This document shows positions 41,799-51,063 of a stretch of 61,941 bases of DNA, piece after piece. The notes beneath the pieces were generated by a model that was given only the letters and a program-made list of their open reading frames with translations, ran no database searches and was not told the origin of the DNA. Numbering within the stretch: the first letter of the stretch is position 1; each line of letters begins with the position of its first letter. The translations under genes and the position numbers were made by a program. This DNA is from Lachnospiraceae bacterium (GTDB lineage: Bacteria; Bacillota; Clostridia; Lachnospirales; Lachnospiraceae), in assembly GCA_910574805.1 (NCBI GenBank), contig CAJTCV010000022.1:1-61941 (forward strand). Direction: 5' to 3'.

Positions 41799-42922
41799 TG
41801 AGAATTATCAGAGGAAAACTGTCAGGGGCCAGAAAGGTATGCGTATACGGTCCGGAGGGAATCGGGAAATCAACCTTTGCTTCCCATTTTCCGGATCCGG
41901 TGTTCATCGACACCGAAGGCAGTACAAAAGACATGGACGTGGCGCGCATGGAAGCGCCGTCCAGCTGGCAGATGCTGATGGAGCAGGTGAAGTATGTGAA
42001 GGCCCATCCGGAGACCTGCAGGACGCTTGTGATCGACACGGCAGACTGGGCGGAGATGCTCTGCACGGAAGCGGTCTGCGCCCGGTCTCAGAAATCCGGG
42101 ATTGAAGACTTCGGATATGGAAAAGGGTATGTCTATCTGACAGAAGAATTCGGCAGGCTGCTGAATCTCCTGCAGGAGCTGGTGGACATCGGGATTCATG
42201 TCGTGATCAATGCCCACGCAAAAATGCGGAAGTTTGAACAGCCGGACGAGATGGGAGCATATGACCGGTGGGAACTGAAGCTTCAGAAGCAGACGGCGCC
42301 GCTCCTGAAGGAATGGGCGGACATGGTGTTATTTGCCAACTACAAGACGATCGTGGTCAATGTGGACGGACAGGGCGCCCAGAAGGGAAAGAACAAGGCC
42401 CAGGGCGGGAAGCGCGTCATGTACACGTCTCACCACCCCTGCTGGGATGCAAAGAACCGGTACGAGCTTCCGGAGGAACTGCCGTTTGATTATCGGGAGA
42501 TTGCTTCCATCATCGAACCGGCAGCCGGTCAGAAAACACCGGCACAGACGCCGCCTCCCGTGGCAGAAAACCCCGGAACGGAAGCGTCTTCCGCTCCGGA
42601 GCAGCCGGCCGTGAATCCTCCGGCACAGGAGCAGAAGGCGCCGGAGCCGGAAAGAAACGTTCCGGACTATATCGTGCTGCAGCAGTCGAAGGAAGAGAAC
42701 ATTCCGAAGGCGCTGCTGGATCTGATGATCGCGCACAGAGTTACGGAATGGGATGTGCAGAACGCAGTAAGCGCAAAGGGATATTTCCCGAGTGATACGC
42801 CGATCGAGAGATATGATAAAGACTTTATCATGGGAGTCCTGATCGAAGCGTGGCCGCAGGTTTATGAAATGATTCAGAAAGAACAGAAAGAACTGGACGA
42901 AGAAGTCCCGTTTAACAGGTAA
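41798..42922 (+). CDS. Sak4-like RecA-fold ATPase
   Basis: 374 residues. Walker A 'VYGPEGIGKSTFASHFPDPVFIDTEGSTKDMD' and Walker B-like 'CRTLVIDTADWAEML' define the AAA_24/Sak4 group of phage single-strand annealing or RecA-like proteins. The C-terminal 130 residues hold a Pro/Ala/Glu-rich linker and a helical tail. It follows the SMC-like gene directly and precedes the DUF669 SSB-like gene, an arrangement typical of Sak4 modules. Confidence 0.9.
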   Translation: MRIIRGKLSGARKVCVYGPEGIGKSTFASHFPDPVFIDTEGSTKDMDVARMEAPSSWQMLMEQVKYVKAHPETCRTLVIDTADWAEMLCTEAVCARSQKSGIEDFGYGKGYVYLTEEFGRLLNLLQELVDIGIHVVINAHAKMRKFEQPDEMGAYDRWELKLQKQTAPLLKEWADMVLFANYKTIVVNVDGQGAQKGKNKAQGGKRVMYTSHHPCWDAKNRYELPEELPFDYREIASIIEPAAGQKTPAQTPPPVAENPGTEASSAPEQPAVNPPAQEQKAPEPERNVPDYIVLQQSKEENIPKALLDLMIAHRVTEWDVQNAVSAKGYFPSDTPIERYDKDFIMGVLIEAWPQVYEMIQKEQKELDEEVPFNR

Positions 42923-42942
42923 AGGAGAGGAGAGTGCAGATT

Positions 42943-43398
42943 ATGGCAGAAATGGACATGGAACTGGGCTGGGATGGTGAGATTACATGTAACAGCAAAA
43001 ATTTTGTGGAACTTCCTCCGGGAGATTATGATTTTACGATTGACCGCTATGAGCGAAGCTATTTTAACGGGAGTGAAAAAGTTCGCGCGACCGATATGGC
43101 AATCGTATATTTTAACATCAGGACTCCGGACGGGCAGGAAACCCAGATCCGGGACAGCTATATTCTTCTGAAAAGTTTTCAGTGGAAGCTTGCACAGCTG
43201 TTTGTAGGAGTCGGTCTGATGAAGGAAGGGGAAACGAAGGGCATGAACTGGCCTGCGCTTCCGGGACTTTCCGGACGGGCAAAGATCTCTCTGGATCCGG
43301 ACCGTAAAGATCCGTCAAAGAAGTATAATCATATCGAAAAAATTTATCCAAAAGAGGATACAGGATCAAAGCCTGCATATAAGGCAGGTGTATTCTGA
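42943..43398 (+). CDS. DUF669 SSB-like protein
   Basis: 151 residues from ATG 42943 (ATG 42934 lies in frame upstream; GGAGAGGAG favours 42934 or 42943). 'ELPPGDYDFTIDRYERSYFNG' and 'WKLAQLFVGVGLMKEGETKGMNW' are DUF669 features. The family acts as a single-strand DNA binding partner in phage replication/recombination. Its last base overlaps the helicase start. Confidence 0.88.
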   Translation: MAEMDMELGWDGEITCNSKNFVELPPGDYDFTIDRYERSYFNGSEKVRATDMAIVYFNIRTPDGQETQIRDSYILLKSFQWKLAQLFVGVGLMKEGETKGMNWPALPGLSGRAKISLDPDRKDPSKKYNHIEKIYPKEDTGSKPAYKAGVF

Positions 43399-44984
43399 TG
43401 GAGCTTCGTCCATATCAGCAGGAAGCAAAAGACGCAATTTTTTCGCAGTGGGAGTCCGTAGATAAGACGTTGCTGGTACTGCCGACCGGCTGCGGGAAAA
43501 CGATCGTTTTTGCAAAGGTAACAGAAGAATGTGTGCGTCAGGGCCGCCGTGTGCTGATTCTGGCGCACAGAGGGGAGCTGCTTCAGCAGGCGGCGGATAA
43601 ACTGAGTAAGGTTACCGGTCTGGGATGCGCCACGGAAAAAGCGGAAGAGAGCTGCCTTGGCAGCTGGTTCCGTGTGACGGTTGGATCCGTGCAGACGATG
43701 ATGCGCGAAAAACGTCTCAGCCAGTTCCCGGATGATTATTTTGACACAATCATTATTGATGAGGCGCATCACTGTGTCTCGGACAGCTATCAGAGGGTGC
43801 TGGGACATTTTCCGGAAGCAAAGGTGCTGGGAGTTACCGCGACGCCGGACCGCGGAGACATGAGAAATCTGGGGCAGGTGTTTGAATCTCTGGCATATGA
43901 GTATACGCTTCCCAAAGCAATAAAGGAAGGGTACCTGTCCCCGATCCGGGCGGTTACGCTGCCGCTGAAGCTGGACCTGTCCGGCGTCGGGGTGCAGGCG
44001 GGAGATTTCAGAATACAGGAGCTGGCGACGGCGCTGGATCCGTATCTGTATCAGATCGCGGATGAGATGAAAGAATACTGCATGGACCGGAAGACGGTCG
44101 TATTCCTTCCGCTGGTGAAGACCAGCCAGAAGTTCCGGGATATCCTGAATGAGCGGGGCTTCCGTGCAGCGGAAGTAAACGGGGACAGCAGAGACCGGGC
44201 GGAAATCCTGGAAGCCTTTGACAGGGGAGATTATAACGTTCTGTGCAATTCCATGCTGCTGACAGAGGGCTGGGACTGTCCTTCCGTGGACTGTATCGTA
44301 GTGCTCCGGCCGACAAAGGTCAGAAGCCTGTACAGCCAGATGGTGGGCCGGGGGACAAGATTGTATCCGGGAAAAGAACATCTGCTCCTGCTGGATTTCC
44401 TCTGGCATACGGAGCGCCATGAGCTGTGCCATCCGGCAAGCCTGATCTGTACAGATGATGATGTGGCCAGACAGATGACAGCCAATCTGGAAGAGGCCGG
44501 CTGCCCGGTGGACATTGAAGAAGCGGAGCGGTCTGCGGCGGAAGACGTGGTTGCGCAGCGTGAGGCATCGCTGGCAAACCAGCTGGCGGAAATGCGCGGG
44601 CGCCAGAAGAAGCTGATAGATCCTCTGCAGTTTGAGATGAGCATACAGGCGGAGGATCTGTCCGGATACGTGCCTTCGTTTGGATGGGAAATGGCGCCGC
44701 CGTCGGATAAGCAGAAAAAAGAGCTGGAGAGATTCGGCATTGCATCTGCAGCAGTCGAAAGCGCCGGGAAAGCATCCATGCTTCTCAGCCGCCTGTACAA
44801 AAGACAGCGGGAAGGATACGCAAGGCCGAAGCAGATCAACGTGCTTGAACAGAGAGGATTTCAGAATGTCGGCACATGGACGTTTGAGCAGGCTGATAAA
44901 ATGATCGGCAGAATTGCCGCACAGGGCTGGCGGGGCCTGCCGCCGGGGGTTGATCCCAAAACTTATATACCGGAGGAAGCATAG
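43398..44984 (+). CDS. DEAD/DEAH-box superfamily 2 helicase
   Basis: 528 residues. Motif Q/I 'LRPYQQEAKDAIF...LLVLPTGCGKTIVF', motif II DEAH, motif III 'GVTATPDRGD', motif V/VI 'SMLLTEGWDCPSVDCIVVLRPTKVRSLYSQMVGRGTRL'. C-terminal 170 residues are a phage-specific helical tail. SF2 helicases of this type commonly stand between SSB-like and primase genes in Firmicutes phages and unwind the origin or recombination intermediates. Confidence 0.93.
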   Translation: MELRPYQQEAKDAIFSQWESVDKTLLVLPTGCGKTIVFAKVTEECVRQGRRVLILAHRGELLQQAADKLSKVTGLGCATEKAEESCLGSWFRVTVGSVQTMMREKRLSQFPDDYFDTIIIDEAHHCVSDSYQRVLGHFPEAKVLGVTATPDRGDMRNLGQVFESLAYEYTLPKAIKEGYLSPIRAVTLPLKLDLSGVGVQAGDFRIQELATALDPYLYQIADEMKEYCMDRKTVVFLPLVKTSQKFRDILNERGFRAAEVNGDSRDRAEILEAFDRGDYNVLCNSMLLTEGWDCPSVDCIVVLRPTKVRSLYSQMVGRGTRLYPGKEHLLLLDFLWHTERHELCHPASLICTDDDVARQMTANLEEAGCPVDIEEAERSAAEDVVAQREASLANQLAEMRGRQKKLIDPLQFEMSIQAEDLSGYVPSFGWEMAPPSDKQKKELERFGIASAAVESAGKASMLLSRLYKRQREGYARPKQINVLEQRGFQNVGTWTFEQADKMIGRIAAQGWRGLPPGVDPKTYIPEEA

Positions 44985-44987
44985 CAG

Positions 44988-47225
44988 ATGGAGCAGCGAA
45001 CAGGCCTTCTTGAACTGATCAGATACATAGACCCCGCAGATCTGGCCTATCAGGACTGGGTAAACGTGGGCATGGCGCTAAAGCATGAAGGCTTTTCTGC
45101 GGCTGACTGGGATGCGTGGAGCCGCCGGGACGCCGGAAGATACCATGCGGGAGAGTGCGCCCGGAAGTGGGAAACATTCCGCGGGAACGGGAATCCGGTG
45201 ACCGGCGGGACCATTGTGCAGATGGCCAGAGAGAACGGATGGGTCTCTGAATGGGAGCAGGAACTTGACTGGAATGATGAAATCACATGTAAAACTGACG
45301 ATATCACGTGTACAAAAAAGCAGAAGGACCAGAAGGATCAGGCCAGAGAGCCTGAGAGCTGGGAGCCGTTAAAAGAGCTGAGGACCTATATTGAGACCAT
45401 GTTTCAGGCAGACGAGAAGGTCGGATATGTAACAAAGGTGCTGGAAAATGACGGGAAAAAGAATCCGTCAAGGGGCTGTTACAACCGGACTGCAGAACAG
45501 CTGCTTCAGGCATTGGATAGATATAAGGGTGGGGATATCGAAAATGTGATTGGAGATTATGATCCGGAAGTCGGGGCATGGATCCGTTTCAATCCTCTGG
45601 ATGGAAAAGGATGCAGTGATAAAAACGTGACCGATTACCGTTATGCTCTGGTTGAATCGGACAACGTCGATCTGGAAAAACAGAATGCCATCATTCGAGA
45701 ACTGGAACTTCCGGTTGCCTGTCTGGTGTATTCCGGAAATAAAAGCATCCATGCCATTGTCAGAGTGGAAGCTGCCAGCCGGAAAGAATACGATGAGCGC
45801 GTACGGTATCTGTATGATGTATGTGAAAAGAACGGCCTGAAGGTAGACCGGAACAACAAAAACCCTTCGAGACTGTCCCGGATGCCGGGAGTGACCAGAA
45901 ACGGAAAAAAGCAGTCCCTGATCGGTACCAATATGGGAAAGAAATCCTGGAAGGAATGGCAGAAATGGATCGAAGGACTGGAAGATATGGAGGAAGACGA
46001 TCTTCCGGATCCGGTAAACATTGCAGACGTATGGGACAACCTTCCGGAACTGTCGCCGCCGCTGATCGAAAACGTACTGCGGCAGGGGCACAAGATGCTG
46101 CTGGCCGGTCCGTCAAAGGCGGGAAAAAGCTTCGGCCTGATCGAGCTGTGCTGCGCCATCGCTGAGGGCCGGAAATGGTTTTCCTGGTACTGCGCGCAGG
46201 GAAAGGTACTGTATGTGAATCTGGAGCTGGACCCGGCAAGCTGTCTGCACCGTTTTAAGGATGTGTATGATGCGCTTGGCTGGGCGCCGGAACATCTGGA
46301 CAACATCCATGTATGGAACCTGAGAGGAAAATCCGTACCAATGGACAAACTGTCGCCGAAGCTGATCCGGAGGGCCGTGAAAAAAGACTACATAGCCGTC
46401 ATCATAGACCCGATCTACAAAGTCATCACCGGCGATGAGAACAGCGCGGATCAGATGGCCCGTTTCTGCAACCAGTTTGATAAGGTGTGCACGGAGCTGG
46501 GCACGGCGGTGATCTACTGCCATCATCACAGCAAGGGCGTACAGGGCAGCAAACGGGCCATGGACCGGGCGTCCGGTTCCGGCGTGTTTGCCCGGGATCC
46601 GGACGCGCTGCTGGATCTCATCGAACTGGAGCTGAATGAGGACATTCTGAAGCAGGAAGAAAATAAAGCAGGGTGTGATGCCTGCGCGGCTTTTCTTAAT
46701 GGAATATACGATGACTGGGAGGATGATATCTCTCCGGACGCCGTATACAGCCTTGTGCAGATGCTGGCATACTGCGAGAAAAAACTGGACAGGAATTCGA
46801 TGCTGGAACTGAAAAAAGCGGTTGAAAAGGCAAAGAAAAAGGTTCAGGAGATGAGCGCCTGGCGCGTAGAGGGGACGCTGAGAGAGTTCCCGAAGTTTGC
46901 ACCGGTCAATCTGTGGTTCGACCATCCGATCCATCATGTGGACCTCTCAGGCGTCCTGGGAGACATTCAGCCGGAAACAGAGAAACCTGCATGGCAGAAA
47001 CGGAAGAAGACTCCGGAAGAACGGAAAAAGGAAAAAGAGGACAGTCTGCGGACAGCGTTTGACGCCAGCGATCTGGACGGGAGCGGAAGTGTGAAAATTT
47101 CAGATCTGATGACGTATATGGGAGTATCGGCCAATACCATGAAAAAATATGTGGACGGGTCGAAGGAATTCAGACGGGAAAACGGAATGGTCTTCCGGGT
47201 GTCAAAAGGGAAATCTGACACCTGA
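44988..47225 (+). CDS. phage replication primase/helicase-like protein
   Basis: 745 residues. The N-terminal ~100 residues (WVNVGMALKHEG...WDAWSRRD...KWETFRG) are a PriCT_2-type domain. A central region around 'GDYDPEVGAWIRFNPLDGKG', 'YALVESDN', 'YSGNKSIHAIVRV' looks like the archaeo-eukaryotic primase fold. The C-terminal RepA/AAA_25 ATPase has 'HKMLLAGPSKAGKSFGLIELCCAIAEG' and 'VIIDPIYKVITGDENSADQM'. So one protein joins primase and helicase loading. It ends in the repeat-rich region proposed as origin. Confidence 0.88.
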   Translation: MEQRTGLLELIRYIDPADLAYQDWVNVGMALKHEGFSAADWDAWSRRDAGRYHAGECARKWETFRGNGNPVTGGTIVQMARENGWVSEWEQELDWNDEITCKTDDITCTKKQKDQKDQAREPESWEPLKELRTYIETMFQADEKVGYVTKVLENDGKKNPSRGCYNRTAEQLLQALDRYKGGDIENVIGDYDPEVGAWIRFNPLDGKGCSDKNVTDYRYALVESDNVDLEKQNAIIRELELPVACLVYSGNKSIHAIVRVEAASRKEYDERVRYLYDVCEKNGLKVDRNNKNPSRLSRMPGVTRNGKKQSLIGTNMGKKSWKEWQKWIEGLEDMEEDDLPDPVNIADVWDNLPELSPPLIENVLRQGHKMLLAGPSKAGKSFGLIELCCAIAEGRKWFSWYCAQGKVLYVNLELDPASCLHRFKDVYDALGWAPEHLDNIHVWNLRGKSVPMDKLSPKLIRRAVKKDYIAVIIDPIYKVITGDENSADQMARFCNQFDKVCTELGTAVIYCHHHSKGVQGSKRAMDRASGSGVFARDPDALLDLIELELNEDILKQEENKAGCDACAAFLNGIYDDWEDDISPDAVYSLVQMLAYCEKKLDRNSMLELKKAVEKAKKKVQEMSAWRVEGTLREFPKFAPVNLWFDHPIHHVDLSGVLGDIQPETEKPAWQKRKKTPEERKKEKEDSLRTAFDASDLDGSGSVKISDLMTYMGVSANTMKKYVDGSKEFRRENGMVFRVSKGKSDT

Positions 47226-47460
47226 CGGCAGGAGACTGTCAGGTGTCAAAAATCGAAAACTGACAGTTGACAGGAGAAGAAAAACAACATACAGATGGTG
47301 TCAGAAAAAGCTGTCAGGTGTCAAAAATACGATAACTGACAGGTGCAGTGAGGTGTCAAAAAATGGGTGTCAAATCCCCCTCTATAAGAGGGGGGATTTG
47401 ACAGACCCCCATTTTTGACGCCACACCTTGGGCGGGAGATGACAGAAAAAGTTGACACCT
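47205..47460. repeat. iteron-like region, probable phage replication origin
   Basis: The 18-base CTGTCAGGTGTCAAAAAT is present at 47236-47253 and 47311-47328, each followed within a few bases by AACTGACAG. TGTCA/TGACA occurs more than a dozen times. TGTCAAATCCCCC...GGGGGATTTGACA (about 47367-47403) forms a long hairpin. The block separates the primase/helicase from RusA and has no good coding frame. Confidence 0.7.
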
Positions 47461-47480
47461 GAGAAGGAGGAGACACAGAG

Positions 47481-47873
47481 ATGACAGAATTTTTCATGGC
47501 AATGGATCCGCCGACCTGCACCCATCAGGAAAAGCAGGTGGCGGTCATAAAGGGAAAGCCGGTGTTCTACGATCCATCGGAAGTGAAAGCGGCAAAGCAG
47601 AAGCTGATGGGGCATCTGGTCAGACATAAGCCGGGAAAACGGTATGAGACCGGTATTCGTCTGATCACCCGGTGGTGTTTTCCAGGAGGCCGTCACAGGG
47701 ATGGAGAATACCGGATCACAAAACCGGATACGGATAATCTGCAGAAGCTGCTGAAGGACTGTATGACCATGTGCGGGTTCTGGAAGGATGACGCGCTGGT
47801 GGCCAGTGAGCTGGTGGAGAAGTTCTGGGCGGATATTCCGGGAATTTATATCAGGATCGAGGAACTGGAATGA
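47481..47873 (+). CDS. RusA-family Holliday junction resolvase
   Basis: 130 residues. 'HRDGEYRITKPDTDNLQKLLKDCMTMCGFWKDDALVASELVEKFW' holds the conserved Asp residues of RusA (KPD.DNL, DD). RusA resolves four-way junctions after phage recombination. GAAGGAGGAG precedes ATG 47481. Stop overlaps the next start (ATGA). Confidence 0.93.
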   Translation: MTEFFMAMDPPTCTHQEKQVAVIKGKPVFYDPSEVKAAKQKLMGHLVRHKPGKRYETGIRLITRWCFPGGRHRDGEYRITKPDTDNLQKLLKDCMTMCGFWKDDALVASELVEKFWADIPGIYIRIEELE

Positions 47874-48106
47874 AAAAAGCAAAAATAATCTACCAGATGA
47901 TGAATGACATGCTGCGGTATCTGCTGAAATACTGTGATGTGGAAACCTTCACGGATATGCAGGTGGAGCAGGCACTGGCAGAGTCGGAGCAGATCTGTGA
48001 GGTTTACCGGAATACTCCCGGAGAGATCGGGTATCTGGCGCACAGAATGTGTGTGGCTGCAAACTCGTATTTTATGCAGAGAGAGAAAAGGAGAGAGAAG
48101 CCATGA
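47870..48106 (+). CDS. small helical phage protein
   Basis: 78 residues, ATGA overlap with rusA. All-helical: 'KIIYQMMNDMLRYLLKYCDVETFTDMQVEQALAESEQICEVYRNTPGEIGYLAHRMCVAANSYF'. Not recognised; coupled translation suggests a role with the replication or recombination genes. Confidence 0.7.
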   Translation: MKKAKIIYQMMNDMLRYLLKYCDVETFTDMQVEQALAESEQICEVYRNTPGEIGYLAHRMCVAANSYFMQREKRREKP

Positions 48107-48318
48107 AACGTAAAAAGGGCTGGATGTATCCCCGGATCTGCGTCAGTTGTGGAAAACAGATTCATGGAAAATTGGAATACATCAGAACCCGGAGAGGGAC
48201 GGAACTGTTTTTTCATGAAGCGTGTGTAAGGAGGCAAAAAGATGAAACCAACAGAAAACCTGACGCTGGAAGAGATCGATCAGCGGATCGCTCGAACAGC
48301 AGTGGAGGCGGCTATTGA
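48103..48318 (+). CDS. small zinc-finger-like phage protein
   Basis: 71 residues from ATG 48103 (AGAGAGAAG upstream; overlap of 4 bases with previous stop). 'ICVSCGKQIHGKLEYIRTRRGTELFFHEACV' gives CxxC ... HxxC, a plausible zinc knuckle. The last 25 residues overlap the start of the next gene in another frame, so only the N-terminal part may be conserved. Confidence 0.5.
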   Translation: MKRKKGWMYPRICVSCGKQIHGKLEYIRTRRGTELFFHEACVRRQKDETNRKPDAGRDRSADRSNSSGGGY

Positions 48319-49831
48319 GATCGGCTACTACCTGAAGCAGATCCGGGACCGGAAGCTGTATGAGCAGGCAGGGTGCAGCGACGTTTACGAATATGCGCAG
48401 AAGCAGTACGGTTATGATAGGTCGACCACATGGCGGAACATGTCCCGGAATGACCGGTTCTCCGTGGGCGGAAACAGCCCGGAGCTGGCGGAGAGATATC
48501 TTGGCTATGGGAAGAGCCAGCTGCAGGAGATGATCTCGATGACAGACGAGCAGCTGGGGCAGGTAAAACCGGATATGACCGTCCGGGAAATGAAGGATCT
48601 GAAAAAGAAACCGGAAAAAGCGCAGAAAGAGTCGGAGATTCCGGATCAAAAATTGAAAATTCCGGATCAGAAAGTTGTTGCGACGTCGCAACAGGATGAA
48701 GAGAACAGCTGCCCGCCGGATGTCCCGGAATGCCGCCGGCAGGAGTGGGGGCTGTCAGCAGCGCAGCAGAAACAGGGAAAGAAGGAATGCGGAGAGTGCT
48801 GGTCTCACTGGAAGCAGCTGCATCCGGAAAAACAGCCGAAGCAGGAAGAAAAAAAGCAGGAGCTTTCTGCATATGGCCTTCCGGCGCTGGAATATCCTCC
48901 GGGCAGCCTGATCACAGAACCCGGATGCGGCGAATATGGAGGTATCCTTTATGACTGTTTCAGTTGTCACATGAATAACTGTCGGATCAGGCAGAAGGAC
49001 TGTTACTGTGTAGAAGCACCCATGGGAAATCCGTTTTTCTGCGGTATCCTGACAGCCATGGAGCAGGAGCATGTCCGCCGTGCAGTTGGAGATTATCCCT
49101 GTCAGTTCCTGGATCACGATCTGGCTGAACATGCGGCGGGAGACAGGTCGGCGGTTCCCTGCTGTAAGAACTGTGATACTCCGTGCGCATACCAGTGCGA
49201 CCGGGCTGCAGTGGTGAGAGAAAAGGAAGAAGGGCCGGAGGAAAGAGTCATCGACGGAAACTGTCATGAGGTGGAGGAGCCGCCGGAAGACGACCGGTAC
49301 GAAGAAACATCGAAAAAAACCGACAGAGAACTGGCGCAGGGAATGCTGGAAAAGGAAAATCAGACGTTGAAACTTATACTTGATGCGTTTACAGAGGATG
49401 AGGAATACGCCAGAAAACAGAAAATATTAGTCGCAGCGCTGGCGGGATATATCAGCAATCTGGACATACGTCAGGATCAGGAGGAAAAGGTTCAGCCGGA
49501 TCTGCCGGTCTTCCGGAATAATGACCAGCGGAAGGAATGGCTGCGGAATTATAAGGACTGGGGACTCTGGTATGAGGATGAAAATATCGGGGCGATGTAT
49601 TACAAATACGACTTTGCGAACGGTGCCCGTTTGATCGCCGAAGTGTATCAGGAACCGGAGACGGAACCTGTTCCTGCATATGAGTCCTGTCATCTGCATC
49701 TGATAGGAGGGCCGGAACCGCCGCGGAACGGATCGGTAAAAAAATGGACAAGGCATGAGAAGTACAGCCGGTATCCGAACAGTGAGATGGAGCTGGTGGA
49801 ATTTCTGAAGGAGGTACAGCGTAATGGGTAG
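48242..49831 (+). CDS. multidomain phage protein with DUF3102-like N-terminus and Cys-rich centre
   Basis: 529 residues; AAGGAGG before ATG 48242. N-terminal 'AAIEIGYYLKQIRDRKLYEQAGCSDVYEYAQKQYGYDRSTTWRNM' is a helix-turn-helix-like DUF3102-type region. A charged linker contains VVATSQQ, encoded exactly by the 18-bp palindrome (48676-48693). A middle section with more than 15 Cys (CFSCHMNNCRIRQKDCYC, CCKNCDTPCAYQC) may bind several zinc ions. The C-terminus is helical. A DNA-binding regulatory role is possible but not shown. Confidence 0.75.
   Translation: MKPTENLTLEEIDQRIARTAVEAAIEIGYYLKQIRDRKLYEQAGCSDVYEYAQKQYGYDRSTTWRNMSRNDRFSVGGNSPELAERYLGYGKSQLQEMISMTDEQLGQVKPDMTVREMKDLKKKPEKAQKESEIPDQKLKIPDQKVVATSQQDEENSCPPDVPECRRQEWGLSAAQQKQGKKECGECWSHWKQLHPEKQPKQEEKKQELSAYGLPALEYPPGSLITEPGCGEYGGILYDCFSCHMNNCRIRQKDCYCVEAPMGNPFFCGILTAMEQEHVRRAVGDYPCQFLDHDLAEHAAGDRSAVPCCKNCDTPCAYQCDRAAVVREKEEGPEERVIDGNCHEVEEPPEDDRYEETSKKTDRELAQGMLEKENQTLKLILDAFTEDEEYARKQKILVAALAGYISNLDIRQDQEEKVQPDLPVFRNNDQRKEWLRNYKDWGLWYEDENIGAMYYKYDFANGARLIAEVYQEPETEPVPAYESCHLHLIGGPEPPRNGSVKKWTRHEKYSRYPNSEMELVEFLKEVQRNG
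48676..48693. promoter_or_regulatory. 18-bp perfect palindrome, copy 2 (in coding sequence)
   Basis: TGTTGCGACGTCGCAACA, identical to 35763-35780 together with three flanking bases, here within a linker of the Cys-rich protein where it encodes VATSQQ. Confidence 0.7.
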
Positions 49832-50180
49832 ACTGACAAAGAAAGAAGTATCCGGAAAATGGCAGGTGAACGGGATCTCCTGGGAGAAGCTGCAGAAAGG
49901 AGAGACGATCACGGAAGACGTCAGCCAACGCCTGTACGGATGCCTCTGCAAGTTGAAGGACTATGAGGATACTGGATGGGATCCGCAACGGATACAGAGA
50001 TGGATGTATGAGCTGGAAGACATGGCCGGGCATGTGTGTGATGACCTGTGTCGTTACAGGCATGATACGGGGGATCAGGAGGTTCTGGACCGGATCTGTG
50101 AAGATTGCCAGGTAAGTGCCTGCCTGGTGAAGTTTCTGAAGATCAGAGAGGGGAAAAATGTTTCTGATAGACAAAGATAA
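49824..50180 (+). CDS. hypothetical phage protein
   Basis: 118 residues, overlapping the previous gene by 8 bases (ATGGGTAG). 'SQRLYGCLCKLKDYEDTGWDPQRIQRWMYELEDMAGHVCDDLC' is of the short 'L..YED.G..P' type common in Firmicutes phages. Four Cys in the C-terminal third. Function unknown. Confidence 0.7.
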   Translation: MGRLTKKEVSGKWQVNGISWEKLQKGETITEDVSQRLYGCLCKLKDYEDTGWDPQRIQRWMYELEDMAGHVCDDLCRYRHDTGDQEVLDRICEDCQVSACLVKFLKIREGKNVSDRQR

Positions 50181-51039
50181 GAGCGCGATTGTAAATATGG
50201 ATCAGGTTACAAGTATCTGTACAGGCGCTGATGGATGCCGGATGAAGAGTGTATTGAAATATCCGGGCAGCAAATGGAATCTGGCAGGGTGGATTATCGG
50301 ATTCTTTCCGGAGCATCACAGCTATCTGGAACCGTTTTTCGGTTCCGGGGCTGTGCTGTTTAACAAGCCGCGTTCTCATATCGAGACGGTGAATGATCTG
50401 GACGGAAACGTGGTCAGTCTGTTTGAGTGGATCCGCCGGGATCCGGAGAGACTGGCGTATGAGATATACTGGACACCCTACGCCAGGCAGGTTTATGAGG
50501 ATGCGTTCTCTTTTCTGCCGGAAGACAGCCTGGGTAAAGCGGTGAATTTCTATATACGCCTGAATATGGGACACGGGGTCCGTACAAATGGAGAAAGAGT
50601 CGGATGGAAGAATGATATCCAGGGCCGGGAACGGGCCTATGCCTCCCAGGACTGGTGCAGCCTTCCGGAAAAGATCCTGCAGGCGGCTGAACGCCTGCGT
50701 GGAGTACAGATCGAGAGCCGTCCGGCGTCAGAAATAATCCGGAGATTCAATTTTCCGAATGTCCTGATCTATGCGGATCCGCCCTATGTGCTGAGTACCA
50801 GACACGGGAAACAGTATCGATGTGAAATGAGCGATTCGGAGCACGGGGAACTTCTGGACATGCTTCTGTCTCATAAGGGTCCGGTGATCCTTTCCGGATA
50901 TGACAGCGAACTGTATCGTACCAGGCTGAAGGGCTGGCACAGAGAAGAGACCATAAGCCGTACACAGTCGCTGGTCAGAAAAAGAGAAATACTGTGGATG
51001 AATTTTGAGCCGGAACAGCAGATGAGTCTGTTTGATTAA
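50158..51039 (+). CDS. DNA adenine methylase (D12 class) with an extra N-terminal leader
   Basis: 293 residues from ATG 50158 (AGAGAGGGG upstream). From about residue 29, 'MKSVLKYPGSKWNLAGWIIGFFPEHHSYLEPFFGSGAVLFNK' is the SAM-binding start of Dam/MboIA-type enzymes, and the catalytic motif is 'IYADPPYVLSTRHG'. The first 28 residues (MFLIDKDKSAIVNMDQVTSIC) look like the beginning of a different small phage protein, joined in frame. The internal ATG 50242 has no ribosome site. It probably protects phage DNA from GATC-like restriction; specificity not known. Confidence 0.9.
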   Translation: MFLIDKDKSAIVNMDQVTSICTGADGCRMKSVLKYPGSKWNLAGWIIGFFPEHHSYLEPFFGSGAVLFNKPRSHIETVNDLDGNVVSLFEWIRRDPERLAYEIYWTPYARQVYEDAFSFLPEDSLGKAVNFYIRLNMGHGVRTNGERVGWKNDIQGRERAYASQDWCSLPEKILQAAERLRGVQIESRPASEIIRRFNFPNVLIYADPPYVLSTRHGKQYRCEMSDSEHGELLDMLLSHKGPVILSGYDSELYRTRLKGWHREETISRTQSLVRKREILWMNFEPEQQMSLFD

Positions 51040-51063
51040 TTCAGGAGTTGGTGGAGGAACGGG

